Below, one piece after another: positions 7,807-15,944 of a stretch of 43,291 nt of DNA. How positions within the stretch are numbered: position 1 is the first letter of the stretch; the number at the start of each line of letters is the position of its first letter. The translations under genes were made by a program, and so were the position numbers. This DNA comes from an uncultured Eubacteriales bacterium (GTDB taxonomy: Bacteria > Bacillota > Clostridia > Oscillospirales > CAG-382), in the NCBI GenBank assembly GCA_900546385.1, contig URCT01000006.1, positions 1-43,291 of the forward strand, given 5' to 3'. The notes below the pieces were generated by a model that ran no database searches, was not told the origin of the DNA, and was given only the letters and a program-made list of their open reading frames with translations.

Positions 7807-8761
7807 ATACATAGGACACCCGGCACAGATAAGCGGTGTCGAAGAGGTGATACTCGCAAAAGGCAAAGGCAAGGGAATGACGCTGTTACAGGTGCGAAAC
7901 GGCCTTGGACTTGAGCTTGTCCTTTCGGCAGACCGTGCCATGGACATTGCAAGAGTCACGTTCAAAGGCGATAATATTGGCTATTTTTCGCCATGCGGCT
8001 ATGTCGCGCCGGGCTTTTATGACAACCGCGGCAACGGTTTTCTAAAATCCTTTACCGCAGGCTTTCTCACAACGTGCGGTCTTACGGCAGTCGGTTCACC
8101 CTGCATCGATAACGGCGAAGAGCTTCCGTTACACGGCACAATCGCCAATACGCCGTGCGAGAACTTTTCGTATGAGGAAACGGAAACGGAAATCACCGTA
8201 AAGGCACAGGTGCGCGACGCGGCTTTGTTTGCGCATCAGCTGGTGCTAAAACGGGAATATACGGTTTCAAAAACGGAAAATACGGTGTTTCTTTGTGACA
8301 GAATCCAAAATATCGGCTCGACGAAAGCGCCGCTTGAGGTGCTGTATCATTGCAATATCGGCTATCCGCTTTTGTCGGAAAACACCGTTTTGAAAATTCC
8401 GGCAAGTGCCACCGAGCCGCGCAACGACCATGCAAGAGAGGGACTTTCGGAGTGCTTCAAAATGGAAAAGCCCGGGCGCGGATACGAGGAAATGTGCTAT
8501 TATCACACGCTTTCGGAAGGCAAGGTCTCGGCCTATAATCCCGACATAAAAAAGCGTGTTGCCATTTCGTTTGATACGGCGGAGCTGCCGTGCTTTGTCG
8601 AATGGAAAATGATGGGTGAGCATGACTATGTGTTAGGGCTTGAGCCGGGAAACTGCTTGCCGGATGGGCGCGACGTCATGCGCCGCAAAGGAATGTTAGC
8701 CTTTTTAGAGCCGGAGGAAGAAAAACAGCATCATATTGCGTTTTGTTTTACGGAGGAATAA
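7799..8761 (+). CDS. DUF4432 family protein, aldose-1-epimerase-like
   Basis: 320 residues in the galactose-mutarotase-like beta-sandwich superfamily. Recognisable features are LSADRAMDIARV (residues 43-54), FTAGFLTTCGL followed by LPLHGTIANTP (the conserved TCGL and LHG blocks of DUF4432), EVLYHCNIGYP, and GLEPGN near the C terminus. The start is ATG 7799, which overlaps the last 8 bases of the kinase gene with GGGAGG 10 bases upstream. Translational coupling is likely. It could interconvert anomers of the sugar entering the pathway or isomerise a related intermediate; members of this family are mostly uncharacterised and tend to sit in sugar operons. Position between kinase and aldolase supports a role in the same pathway. 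Confidence 0.8.
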   Translation: MNKYIGHPAQISGVEEVILAKGKGKGMTLLQVRNGLGLELVLSADRAMDIARVTFKGDNIGYFSPCGYVAPGFYDNRGNGFLKSFTAGFLTTCGLTAVGSPCIDNGEELPLHGTIANTPCENFSYEETETEITVKAQVRDAALFAHQLVLKREYTVSKTENTVFLCDRIQNIGSTKAPLEVLYHCNIGYPLLSENTVLKIPASATEPRNDHAREGLSECFKMEKPGRGYEEMCYYHTLSEGKVSAYNPDIKKRVAISFDTAELPCFVEWKMMGEHDYVLGLEPGNCLPDGRDVMRRKGMLAFLEPEEEKQHHIAFCFTEE

Positions 8762-8763
8762 CA

Positions 8764-9591
8764 GTGCTTGTTACATTAAAAAACATCTTAAAAATCGCCG
8801 AAGCAAAAAAATGCGCTATCGGTTCGTTTAACACGCCGAATTTGGAGAGCTTAAAGGCCGTTATCGGTGCGGCGGAGGAACTAAATCAGCCGGTCATTCT
8901 CATGCACGCGCAGATTCACGAGCAAATGGGACTCTGTAACATGGAGGAAATCGCGCCGATCATGCTGTTCATGGCGGATCGCGCAACCGTTCCGGTATGC
9001 GTGCATTTGGATCACGGTACGGATCTTGATTATGTCAAAAAAGGCCTTGATTTGGGCTTTACATCGGTTATGTACGACGGCTCGACGCTGCCGGATGAAA
9101 TAAACTTTGCCAACACGGCAATCGCCGTTGAAATGGCGAGAAAAACGGGTGCCAGCGTCGAAGCGGAAATCGGTTCGATGGGAGCAAGAGAATCGGGCGC
9201 AGAGGGCGGCGAAAGCATCTATACAACGCCGCAGGCCGCAAAAAAATTCTCCGAGGAAACCGGCATCGACGCGCTTGCCTGCGCGTTTGGAACGGCGCAC
9301 GGAATTTACTTAAAAGAGCCGAAGCTTGACTTTGCGCGGTTGGATGAGATTCACAAAATGACCGCTGTACCGCTTGTCATGCACGGCGGCAGCGGCGTGA
9401 GCCATGCGGATTACCGAAAGGTCATTTCTCTTGGCGTGCGCAAGATCAACTACTATACCTATATGGCAAAGGCCGGGGCAGAGGCGATATCGCAAAAGAG
9501 CTATACGCAGTTTCACGATGCGGTTCGTGACGCGACCACAGCCATGAAAGCCGATGTTGAAGGTGCCATGAAAGTGTTTTGCGGCAAGTGA
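8764..9591 (+). CDS. Class II (zinc) aldolase, Fba/GatY family
   Basis: 275 residues from a GTG start 2 bases after the upstream stop, with GGAGG 7 bases before it; the in-frame codons further upstream lie inside the previous gene. Catalytic Asp83 and zinc ligand His84 sit in HLDHG, and further ligands are Glu135 (VEAEIGSMG), His179 (GTAHG) and His207 (MHGGSG). All catalytic residues seem intact. Family members split a ketose phosphate into dihydroxyacetone phosphate and an aldehyde. The usual (K)INxxT phosphate-binding block reads KINYYTYM here, with aromatic residues that may indicate an altered substrate. Last gene of the isomerase-kinase-DUF4432-aldolase operon. Specific assignment to fructose- or tagatose-bisphosphate is not justified. 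Confidence 0.88.
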   Translation: MLVTLKNILKIAEAKKCAIGSFNTPNLESLKAVIGAAEELNQPVILMHAQIHEQMGLCNMEEIAPIMLFMADRATVPVCVHLDHGTDLDYVKKGLDLGFTSVMYDGSTLPDEINFANTAIAVEMARKTGASVEAEIGSMGARESGAEGGESIYTTPQAAKKFSEETGIDALACAFGTAHGIYLKEPKLDFARLDEIHKMTAVPLVMHGGSGVSHADYRKVISLGVRKINYYTYMAKAGAEAISQKSYTQFHDAVRDATTAMKADVEGAMKVFCGK

Positions 9592-9601
9592 GATAAAATG
9601 C

Positions 9602-9616
9602 CGGTTTGGAAAACCG
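9602..9616 (+). terminator. Small hairpin after aldolase gene, weak terminator candidate
   Basis: CGGTTT (9602-9607) and AAACCG (9611-9616) form a 6-bp stem with a 3-base loop, 10 bases after the aldolase stop. No T run follows, so termination would be partial at best. Confidence 0.25.
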
Positions 9617-9687
9617 CCCTTGACAGAATCCGCCGTTTGCAAAAGTCCGCCTCTTTCCGAAAAGACAGGAAGTTTTACGGATATTGC

Positions 9688-9717
9688 TTGACAGAAATGC
9701 GCGAAAACCGCTATAAT
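9688..9717 (+). promoter_or_regulatory. Sigma-A type promoter for the glycosidase-like gene
   Basis: TTGACA at 9688-9693 and TATAAT at 9712-9717, both perfect consensus, 18 bp apart. The start codon of the next gene is 48 bases downstream of the -10 box. This gene can therefore be transcribed independently of the sugar operon. Confidence 0.75.
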
Positions 9718-9764
9718 GAGGTGTCAATACAGCGCGTTTCGCAAACGCCGAACGGAGGAAAAAC

Positions 9765-11102
9765 GTGATTTATACCACCGAGCTTTACCGAAAAAGAATC
9801 GACAACATCGAGTATGCAAGCCATGCCGTCAAGAGCTGCTTTCGGAAGCTGCATATCCGCGACTACATTCCGGGACAGGCCATCTACAACCTCGGCGAAT
9901 ATCCGAACAAGATGACCATCCGGCCGACGGAATACGACTATAACTTAATCAAACAGCTTGCCGAAAACGGCGTCGGCTTGATTCAGATTCATGAGGAATG
10001 GAACGATGCTTTACGCGTGATGGGAGCTGACAAATACTCGTCGCACGACAAAGAGGGCTTGAAGGAATTCATCAAGCTGTGCCATTCGTTCGGCATCAAA
10101 ATCCTGCCGTATCTGTCCAGCGGCTTTTTCGACGAGCGCGACCCGGATTACAACCCGAAATTCGTCGTGCATCCGAACGCCAAGCTGTACCAAAACTACT
10201 ATCGCTATCGGCTTGGCAATGCCGGTTCGCCGGAATGGAACAAATTTCTGTTTGACAACGTGCGGCGCGTGCTCGACGAATACGAATTTGACGGCATTTT
10301 CAACGATATGGGCTACGACGGCTTCGACAACAAGGGAAATCCGTATGCTTACGGCGAATATGACCCGTTTATCGAGGATCTTCTTGTGCGGCTGTACACG
10401 GTCGTGAAAAACGAGTATCACGGCACTGTGAAGCTGCACATCGGCAAAACACAGTTCCCGGTGACGGACGAGAAAATCTACGATTATCTTTGGGTCGGCG
10501 AGAGCTGCAAAACCTCCGAAGAGCTGATGGAAACGGTCAAATGCAGCCCGTTTGTCGTTCCGTGTCCCGACTATAAGTTCACGGGCGAGACCAACGGAGA
10601 TATCTATTTTGCGCGTGCACTGCCGTTTTTGCAGTTTCCGTTACGCTTAGACGGCCGGCCGATCACCGGCGAACGCAGCTGTGCGCCCGGCATCGACTAT
10701 TTGGACGACGCCGAGAGCCTGCATTTCCGGAAAATGCGCGAATACTACCAAAAGCACCCGAACGGCCCGTATGTTTACAGCGAGTGGTCGCAGATTCCGG
10801 ACGATGAGACGTTACGCGAGAAATGGTTCGACTATCTGAAGCTGTACAAACCGATGGTGCGTGAGGATTCTATGTGCTTTATCGATATCACGGGCGACAA
10901 CGGGATAACATCCGCGCCGCTTGCTGCGGATGTTCATATGAGCTTGTTTGTCAACGAAGAATGCTATCTGTGCGTGTCCAATCTCGGCAAAACGGCAGCA
11001 AACGTCGCGTTCAAGGAGCTTTGGATCGACCGCGTGAGCGGCGAACGCGTGAAAGAGACGAACATCCCGTCCGGCGGAATGCTGTTCTTGCAGCGGCTGT
11101 AA
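9765..11102 (+). CDS. Putative TIM-barrel glycoside hydrolase-like protein
   Basis: 445 residues from a GTG start with GGAGG 7 bases upstream. No signal peptide, so cytoplasmic. The order of strands and motifs resembles (beta/alpha)8 glycosidases with a C-terminal beta-sandwich: GVGLIQIHEEW (about residue 71), FGIKILPYLSSGFF, FDGIFNDMGYDGF (a likely catalytic Asp after a beta strand, as in retaining alpha-glycosidases), KLHIGKTQFP, and a small final domain of about 75 residues. I cannot assign a CAZy family with confidence; it may be one of the hypothetical glycosyl hydrolase-like groups. Releasing the sugar fed to the neighbouring isomerase is a reasonable inference. Its own strong promoter and the terminator after it make it a single-gene unit. 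Confidence 0.6.
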   Translation: MIYTTELYRKRIDNIEYASHAVKSCFRKLHIRDYIPGQAIYNLGEYPNKMTIRPTEYDYNLIKQLAENGVGLIQIHEEWNDALRVMGADKYSSHDKEGLKEFIKLCHSFGIKILPYLSSGFFDERDPDYNPKFVVHPNAKLYQNYYRYRLGNAGSPEWNKFLFDNVRRVLDEYEFDGIFNDMGYDGFDNKGNPYAYGEYDPFIEDLLVRLYTVVKNEYHGTVKLHIGKTQFPVTDEKIYDYLWVGESCKTSEELMETVKCSPFVVPCPDYKFTGETNGDIYFARALPFLQFPLRLDGRPITGERSCAPGIDYLDDAESLHFRKMREYYQKHPNGPYVYSEWSQIPDDETLREKWFDYLKLYKPMVREDSMCFIDITGDNGITSAPLAADVHMSLFVNEECYLCVSNLGKTAANVAFKELWIDRVSGERVKETNIPSGGMLFLQRL

Positions 11103-11155
11103 ACAGAGAAACGTTGAAGTGCTTGAAACACGTTTTCGCGTGTCATGAAATGTCA

Positions 11156-11196
11156 AAAACGACCGCTATAGCTCAAGAGGCTATAGCGGTCGTTTT
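11156..11196. terminator. Strong bidirectional intrinsic terminator
   Basis: A perfect 17-bp inverted repeat: AAAACGACCGCTATAGC (11156-11172), loop TCAAGAG, GCTATAGCGGTCGTTTT (11180-11196). U tracts flank the stem on both strands. It separates the rightward glycosidase-like gene from the leftward mgtE and would end transcription from both. Confidence 0.9.
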
Positions 11197-11233
11197 GCTG
11201 TTATGCGGTTGTTTCCCAGCTTTTGGCGAAAAA

Positions 11234-12610
11234 TCACAGGCGGAACGCCAGCAATTTGATGGCAAGTCCGAAATAGACGAGCATGGCGCACACGTCCACA
11301 AGCGTTGTGATCATGGGAGCTGCCATGACGGCCGGGTCAAAATTCAGCTTTTTGGCGAGAATCGGCAGCACCGAGCCGATGCTTTTGGCGATGACAATGG
11401 TAAAGAGCATGGCAAGCGAAACCACAAGTGCGATTAACACCCGGTCGGGGTCTCTCGTCAAAAGCACCACGCGGACAAAGTTGATGGCGGCAAACAGCAC
11501 GCCGACTACCACCGAAACGCGCAATTCCTTCCAAAGGATCTTCGGCGCGTCGCTGCATTCGAGTTCACCCGTCGTAAGGCCGCGGATGACGGTTGTGCTT
11601 GCCTGGGAGCCGGAGTTTCCGCCGGTATCGAAAATCATGGGCATGAAGGTGACGAGCAAGGGAATTGCCGAGATGGCTTCCTCGAATTTTCCCAAAATCG
11701 AGCCGGTGATCGTGCCGGCAACCATGAGAATGAGCAGCCACAGAATGCGTTTTTTGACGATGGTGAACACGCCGGTCTTTAAGTAAGGCGTTTCGAGCGG
11801 CTGCATGGCCGCCATCTGTTCGATATCCTTGGTGGCTTCTTCTTCGATGACGTCCACGGCATCGTCGACCGTGACAATGCCGACAAGCCGGTTTTCGTTG
11901 TCCACGACCGGCAGCGTCGTTAAGTCGTATTTGGCAAACAATCCGGCGGCGGCTTCTCGATCCTCGGTGGTGCAGGCCTTGACAACGCCGGTTTCCATGA
12001 TGTCGGAAATGAGGGTGTTGTCGTCCTTGCAGGCGAGAATGTCGCAAAGCTCCACGACGCCCTCCAGCTCACGCGAAGGGCTGATGATGTAGCAGGTGTA
12101 AATGGTTTCTTTGTTATCGGAGACGCTGCGAAGATAGCGAATGGCCTCTCCGACGGTCATATCGCCCTTGATGTCGGTGAATTCGGCGGTCATGATGCTG
12201 CCGACCGAATTTTCCGGATAGTTCAGAAACTGATTGATGGTCTTGCGTGTGGCGGCGCTGGCGTTTTTGAGCACCTTTTTGACGATGGTCGCCGGCAGCT
12301 CTTCCAGCATATCGACCGCATCGTCCACGCTTAGTTCCTCGACAATGCGTCCGATTTCCTCATCGGTGATGGAGGTGATGAAATTTTCTTGGGTCTCCGG
12401 CTCAAAATAGCTGAAAACCTCGACGGCCGTTTCCTTTGGCAGTGACCGGAAGACCGGCATGGCGCGGTCGACCGTCAGCTCCTCCAAAAATTCGGCGATG
12501 TCCGCAGCCGGAAGCTCCTCTAAGAGCGGCTTCATGGCGCGGTAGTTCTTTTGCTCGAGCAGCTCTTCAAGCTGTTCGATAAGCTCATTGACTTCAAGCT
12601 CGTTGGTCAT
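11234..12610 (-). CDS. mgtE: Magnesium transporter MgtE
   Basis: 458 residues, the usual MgtE length. The order is an acidic superhelical N domain (about residues 1-130, with repeated ELPxxD/AxxxL patterns), a CBS-domain pair (about 135-260, ending in VVDNENRLVGIVTVDD), a connecting helix, and a C-terminal membrane domain of five helices with the pore motif GGNSGSQ (residues 330-336). MgtE is a Mg2+-gated channel that closes when cytoplasmic magnesium binds the N and CBS domains. GGACGGAG lies before the ATG. It follows mutS on the same strand after a 228-base gap, so it may use its own promoter. Confidence 0.95.
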   Translation of the reverse strand: MTNELEVNELIEQLEELLEQKNYRAMKPLLEELPAADIAEFLEELTVDRAMPVFRSLPKETAVEVFSYFEPETQENFITSITDEEIGRIVEELSVDDAVDMLEELPATIVKKVLKNASAATRKTINQFLNYPENSVGSIMTAEFTDIKGDMTVGEAIRYLRSVSDNKETIYTCYIISPSRELEGVVELCDILACKDDNTLISDIMETGVVKACTTEDREAAAGLFAKYDLTTLPVVDNENRLVGIVTVDDAVDVIEEEATKDIEQMAAMQPLETPYLKTGVFTIVKKRILWLLILMVAGTITGSILGKFEEAISAIPLLVTFMPMIFDTGGNSGSQASTTVIRGLTTGELECSDAPKILWKELRVSVVVGVLFAAINFVRVVLLTRDPDRVLIALVVSLAMLFTIVIAKSIGSVLPILAKKLNFDPAVMAAPMITTLVDVCAMLVYFGLAIKLLAFRL

Positions 12611-12838
12611 GTTTCTCCGTCCTTTCCTTGTAAAAATGCTGTGTACAGGAAAGCAGAACGGGACTGCACGGCGCGCCTTGCGTCAAAAAACCCAAAGCCT
12701 ATGCGCCGCGTCTTTGAAAACAGGGAACGCGGAAAAAGACAAGCGTCTTTCGCGTTATGCTCTGTCCGTATCTACTTCGCCCCGGAATATCCACTTGTCT
12801 TCCCCCTTTTAAGATAGTTTTATAAAAATCTCCGGCGT
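12611..12838 (-). promoter_or_regulatory. mgtE leader region with hairpin
   Basis: 228 bases between mutS and mgtE with no gene. On the minus strand, TATAAA and TATCTT sequences near 12818-12806 could serve as a -10 element. Further on, AACGCG with AAAGAC pairs with GTCTTT and CGCGTT (12756 down to 12726), a two-part stem of 12 bp with a small bulge. The M-box magnesium riboswitch, common upstream of mgtE, is not recognisable here. Whether this is a sensing leader or simply an untranslated region is open. Confidence 0.35.
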
Positions 12839-15442
12839 CTATTCGGCGCCTTCCAAGATTTTTTTCATTTCATACAGCTTGCCTAACGCCTCAATCGGTG
12901 TGAGGGTGTTTACGTCAAGCTTTTTGATGGCTTCGCAAACCTTGTCATACACCATGGTTTCAAGCCCTAAGGTCGCGACGCCGTCGCCGGTTTTCGGCAA
13001 AAGATTCTTTTTCGGGTCAACCGGCGCGTGTTCATCGATGTTTGCCAAAATTTTCCCGGCGCGTTTGACCACTTCGTCCGGCACACCGGCAAGCTTTGCC
13101 ACCTCGATGCCGTAGCTTTCGTCGGCCGCACCGCGCACGATTTTGCGTAAGAAAATCAGTTCATCGCCGCGCTTTTTGGCGACAATGTTGTAATTCACCA
13201 CGCCGCGGCACAGCTCCTCTAACTCGGTCAGCTCATGATAGTGCGTGGCGAACATGGTTTTGGCGTACAGCTTCTTGCTGACAGTATATTCAATGATCGC
13301 GCGTGCGATACTCATGCCGTCGTAGGTCGACGTGCCGCGCCCGATCTCATCGTAAATGATGAAGCTGCGCGCGGTGGCGTTTTTCAGAATATACGCACAC
13401 TCGGTCATTTCGAGCATAAAGGTCGATTGTCCGGCAGCAAGGTCGTCCGACGCGCCGATGCGGGTAAACAGCTTGTCCACCACGCCGATGCGCGCCGAAG
13501 ATGCCGGTACGAACGAGCCGATCTGCGCCATCAGAATGATGAGTGCCGTCTGGCGCATATAGGTGGATTTACCGGCCATGTTCGGCCCGGTGATGAGCAT
13601 CAGCCGCTCGGATTCGTTCAAATTCACATCGTTTGGCACGAACATTTCGTTCTTTAGGAACTTTTCGACCACCGGATGGCGGCCGTCCTTGATGACAATC
13701 GTGTCCGACGCGTCCACCTCCGGGCAGACATAGTTATTTCGCACGGCCACATCTGCAAGTGACACATATACGTCGATTTTGGAAAGAATGTCCGCCGTTT
13801 TCTGCACACGCACTACGTTTTCGGCAATAAAGCCGCGCAGCTTTTGGAATTCCTCGTATTCAAGCGCACAGACCTTGTCTTTCGCGCCTAAAATCTTGGC
13901 TTCCATGTCCTTTAATTCTTGGGTGATGTACCGCTCACAGCCGGTGAGCGTCTGCTTGCGTATGTAGCGGTCAGGCACCTGTTCCTTGTAGGAGTTGGTG
14001 ACCTCGATGTAGTAGCCGAACACGCGGTTGTAGCCGATTTTTAAGCCTTTGATGCCGGTCAATTCCCGTTCGGACTGCTCGACCGAAGCGATCCAGCTTT
14101 TGCCGTCGGTTTGGATATCGTTTAACTCGTCAATTTCCGGCGAAAAGCCCTTTTTGATGAAGCCGCCCTCTCGAATGGAAAACGGCGGTTCTTCCACAAT
14201 CGCGCGGTCGATATAATCACCGATGTCGGACAGCTCGTCAAGCTCGTCGCGCAGCTTTGCAAGCTCGGGCGAAACCATGCCCTTTAGCTGCTCTTTGACC
14301 GGCGCAAGCACCGAAATGGTCTGATACAGCGCACGCAGATCCTTGCCGCCGGCCGTGTTGTACACGATTTTGGTCATAAGCCGCTCCAAATCGCCGACCG
14401 AGCCGAGCAGATTCTGCAATTCTTCTTTTTCAATGTAGCAGTCCGCTAATTCAGCCACCGCCTGTTGACGGTTCAAAATCGCACCGACCGAAACAAGCGG
14501 CTGCTCGATCCATTTGCGTAACAGTCTTGCACCCATGGCAGTCTTGGTGCGGTCAAGCACCCATAACAGCGTGCCGCGCTTTTCCTTGGTGCGGAGCGTT
14601 TCGCAAAGCTCAAGACTGCGGCGCGTATTCACGTCAAGCCCGAGATACAGCTCATTCGTGTAGTATTCAAGCGTGTTGATGTAGGTAAGGTCAACCTTTT
14701 GCGTTTCGCGAATGTAGCGCACGAGCGCGTCGAGCGCCAACACCGCAGGGCTTCCGGCGCCTAAGCCGTGAGAGGCGAACACCTCTTTGCCAAAGCGCGC
14801 TTCAAGCTCCGAAAAATTGCTGTTTTCGAACAGTTCGCCGCGCGTGTCGTCAAAAAATGCACCGAGCCGGTCTTTGGCAAACGTGTAGATTTCGGGATAA
14901 TCCGTGCGGTCGGCATTCGACAGAATCTCTTTCGGCGCAAATGCCGCAAGCTCCGAGCAGATTTTATCCGTACCGGCATCGGCAAGCTGCGTGGCGCAGA
15001 CCTTGGCGGTCGAAATGTCGGCAAAGGAAAGACCGACGCTCGCACCGGAAAAACAGATGGCGCACAGATAGTTGTTCTGCCCTTCGTTTAACATCCCGCT
15101 TTCGGTGACCGTACCGGGCGTGATCACGCGGATGACCTCGCGCTTGACAAGGCCTTTGGCAAGTGCCGGGTCTTCGGTCTGCTCGCAGATGGCGATCTTG
15201 TAGCCCTTGGCGACAAGACGCGCGATATAGCTGTCGGCACTGTGAAACGGCACGCCGCACATCGGCGCACGCTCCGGCATACCGCAGTCGCGGCCGGTAA
15301 GCGTCAGATCAAGCTCCCGTGAGGCGGTTTTGGCGTCGTCGAAGAACATTTCGTAAAAATCGCCGAGCCGATAAAATAATAAATGGTCTTTATATTGGTT
15401 TTTGATGTCAAAATATTGGAGCATCATGGGTGTATACGGCAA
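12839..15442 (-). CDS. mutS: DNA mismatch repair protein MutS
   Basis: 867 residues from TTG 15442, which is placed about 6 bases after AAAGGGGTGG; an alternative GTG at 15451 would sit on top of that site. The mismatch-recognition domain begins PYTPMMLQY with the conserved FYEMF (Phe-x-Glu that stacks on mispaired bases). Connector, lever (KRGTLLWVLDRTKTAMGARLL) and clamp follow. The C-terminal ATPase has Walker A GPNMAGKST, the DEIGRGTSTYDG Walker B and signature region, and MFATHYHEL. It finds mismatches after replication; a mutL partner is not in this window. It lies 36 bases downstream of the RicA/YlbF-like gene, matching the conserved Firmicute order miaB / ymcA / mutS. Confidence 0.97.
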   Translation of the reverse strand: MPYTPMMLQYFDIKNQYKDHLLFYRLGDFYEMFFDDAKTASRELDLTLTGRDCGMPERAPMCGVPFHSADSYIARLVAKGYKIAICEQTEDPALAKGLVKREVIRVITPGTVTESGMLNEGQNNYLCAICFSGASVGLSFADISTAKVCATQLADAGTDKICSELAAFAPKEILSNADRTDYPEIYTFAKDRLGAFFDDTRGELFENSNFSELEARFGKEVFASHGLGAGSPAVLALDALVRYIRETQKVDLTYINTLEYYTNELYLGLDVNTRRSLELCETLRTKEKRGTLLWVLDRTKTAMGARLLRKWIEQPLVSVGAILNRQQAVAELADCYIEKEELQNLLGSVGDLERLMTKIVYNTAGGKDLRALYQTISVLAPVKEQLKGMVSPELAKLRDELDELSDIGDYIDRAIVEEPPFSIREGGFIKKGFSPEIDELNDIQTDGKSWIASVEQSERELTGIKGLKIGYNRVFGYYIEVTNSYKEQVPDRYIRKQTLTGCERYITQELKDMEAKILGAKDKVCALEYEEFQKLRGFIAENVVRVQKTADILSKIDVYVSLADVAVRNNYVCPEVDASDTIVIKDGRHPVVEKFLKNEMFVPNDVNLNESERLMLITGPNMAGKSTYMRQTALIILMAQIGSFVPASSARIGVVDKLFTRIGASDDLAAGQSTFMLEMTECAYILKNATARSFIIYDEIGRGTSTYDGMSIARAIIEYTVSKKLYAKTMFATHYHELTELEELCRGVVNYNIVAKKRGDELIFLRKIVRGAADESYGIEVAKLAGVPDEVVKRAGKILANIDEHAPVDPKKNLLPKTGDGVATLGLETMVYDKVCEAIKKLDVNTLTPIEALGKLYEMKKILEGAE

Positions 15443-15478
15443 GCGAACCACCCCTTTCCGTCAAGATTTGTGCGGCAT

Positions 15479-15913
15479 TTAGTGGCAGCCGCGGCAGGTC
15501 GAGCAGTTGTGCGTGCAGCCGCCCTCGCCGTCCTCGTCGTCCGCGTCGGCATCCGATGTGTATTCCTCCGCGCCGATGTAGGAGGAAATGGTCATGTTGA
15601 CGGCATTCATCAGAAGATTCAAGTCCTCTTCGGCCTTGGTGTAGGCTTTCATCTGCGGATTTTCGGTGATTTGCTTGTAAAGCACCTCCAGGCGTGCCGA
15701 AAGCACATCCACGACGTGCTCGTCCGGTTCGCCCTTTTCCTTTTCAACCTCCAAAACGCTCTTTTGCACCTTGAATTCGTCAAGCTGTTCTTTTAAGACG
15801 ACGTTTTGGCGCATGGCGTCGCGCGTTTCGCAGAACGCCTTGTATTCCTCACAGCTTTTCAACGCTTCGCCTAATTGTTTTGCAAGCGTGATAATCTCAT
15901 TGTTTCCCATCAT
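15479..15913 (-). CDS. YlbF/YmcA (RicA/RicF) family protein with Cys-rich tail
   Basis: 144 residues from the ATG at 15913 (a second ATG follows directly at 15910), with AAGGAC about 9 bases upstream. The body is a helical YlbF/YmcA domain (IITLAKQLGEALKSCEEYKAF, then VVLKEQLDEFK and MKAYTKAEEDLNLLMNAVN). The order miaB / this gene / mutS equals B. subtilis ymcB-ymcA-(cotE)-mutS, pointing to RicA. RicA, RicF and RicT form a complex that carries [4Fe-4S] clusters and promotes mRNA maturation by RNase Y. An acidic linker (DADADDEDGEGG) leads to CTHNCSTCRGCH at the very end, a C-x4-C-x2-C-x2-C pattern suited to a metal or Fe-S site. Which of the two paralogues it replaces cannot be told from sequence alone. 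Confidence 0.82.
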   Translation of the reverse strand: MMGNNEIITLAKQLGEALKSCEEYKAFCETRDAMRQNVVLKEQLDEFKVQKSVLEVEKEKGEPDEHVVDVLSARLEVLYKQITENPQMKAYTKAEEDLNLLMNAVNMTISSYIGAEEYTSDADADDEDGEGGCTHNCSTCRGCH

Positions 15914-15944
15914 TGTTTTAATGTCCTTTTTTCGTTTTTGCTTT

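Noticed and set aside
12611..12838. M-box magnesium riboswitch upstream of mgtE
   Set aside because: The minus strand does not show the conserved M-box core sequences; only a hairpin was found.
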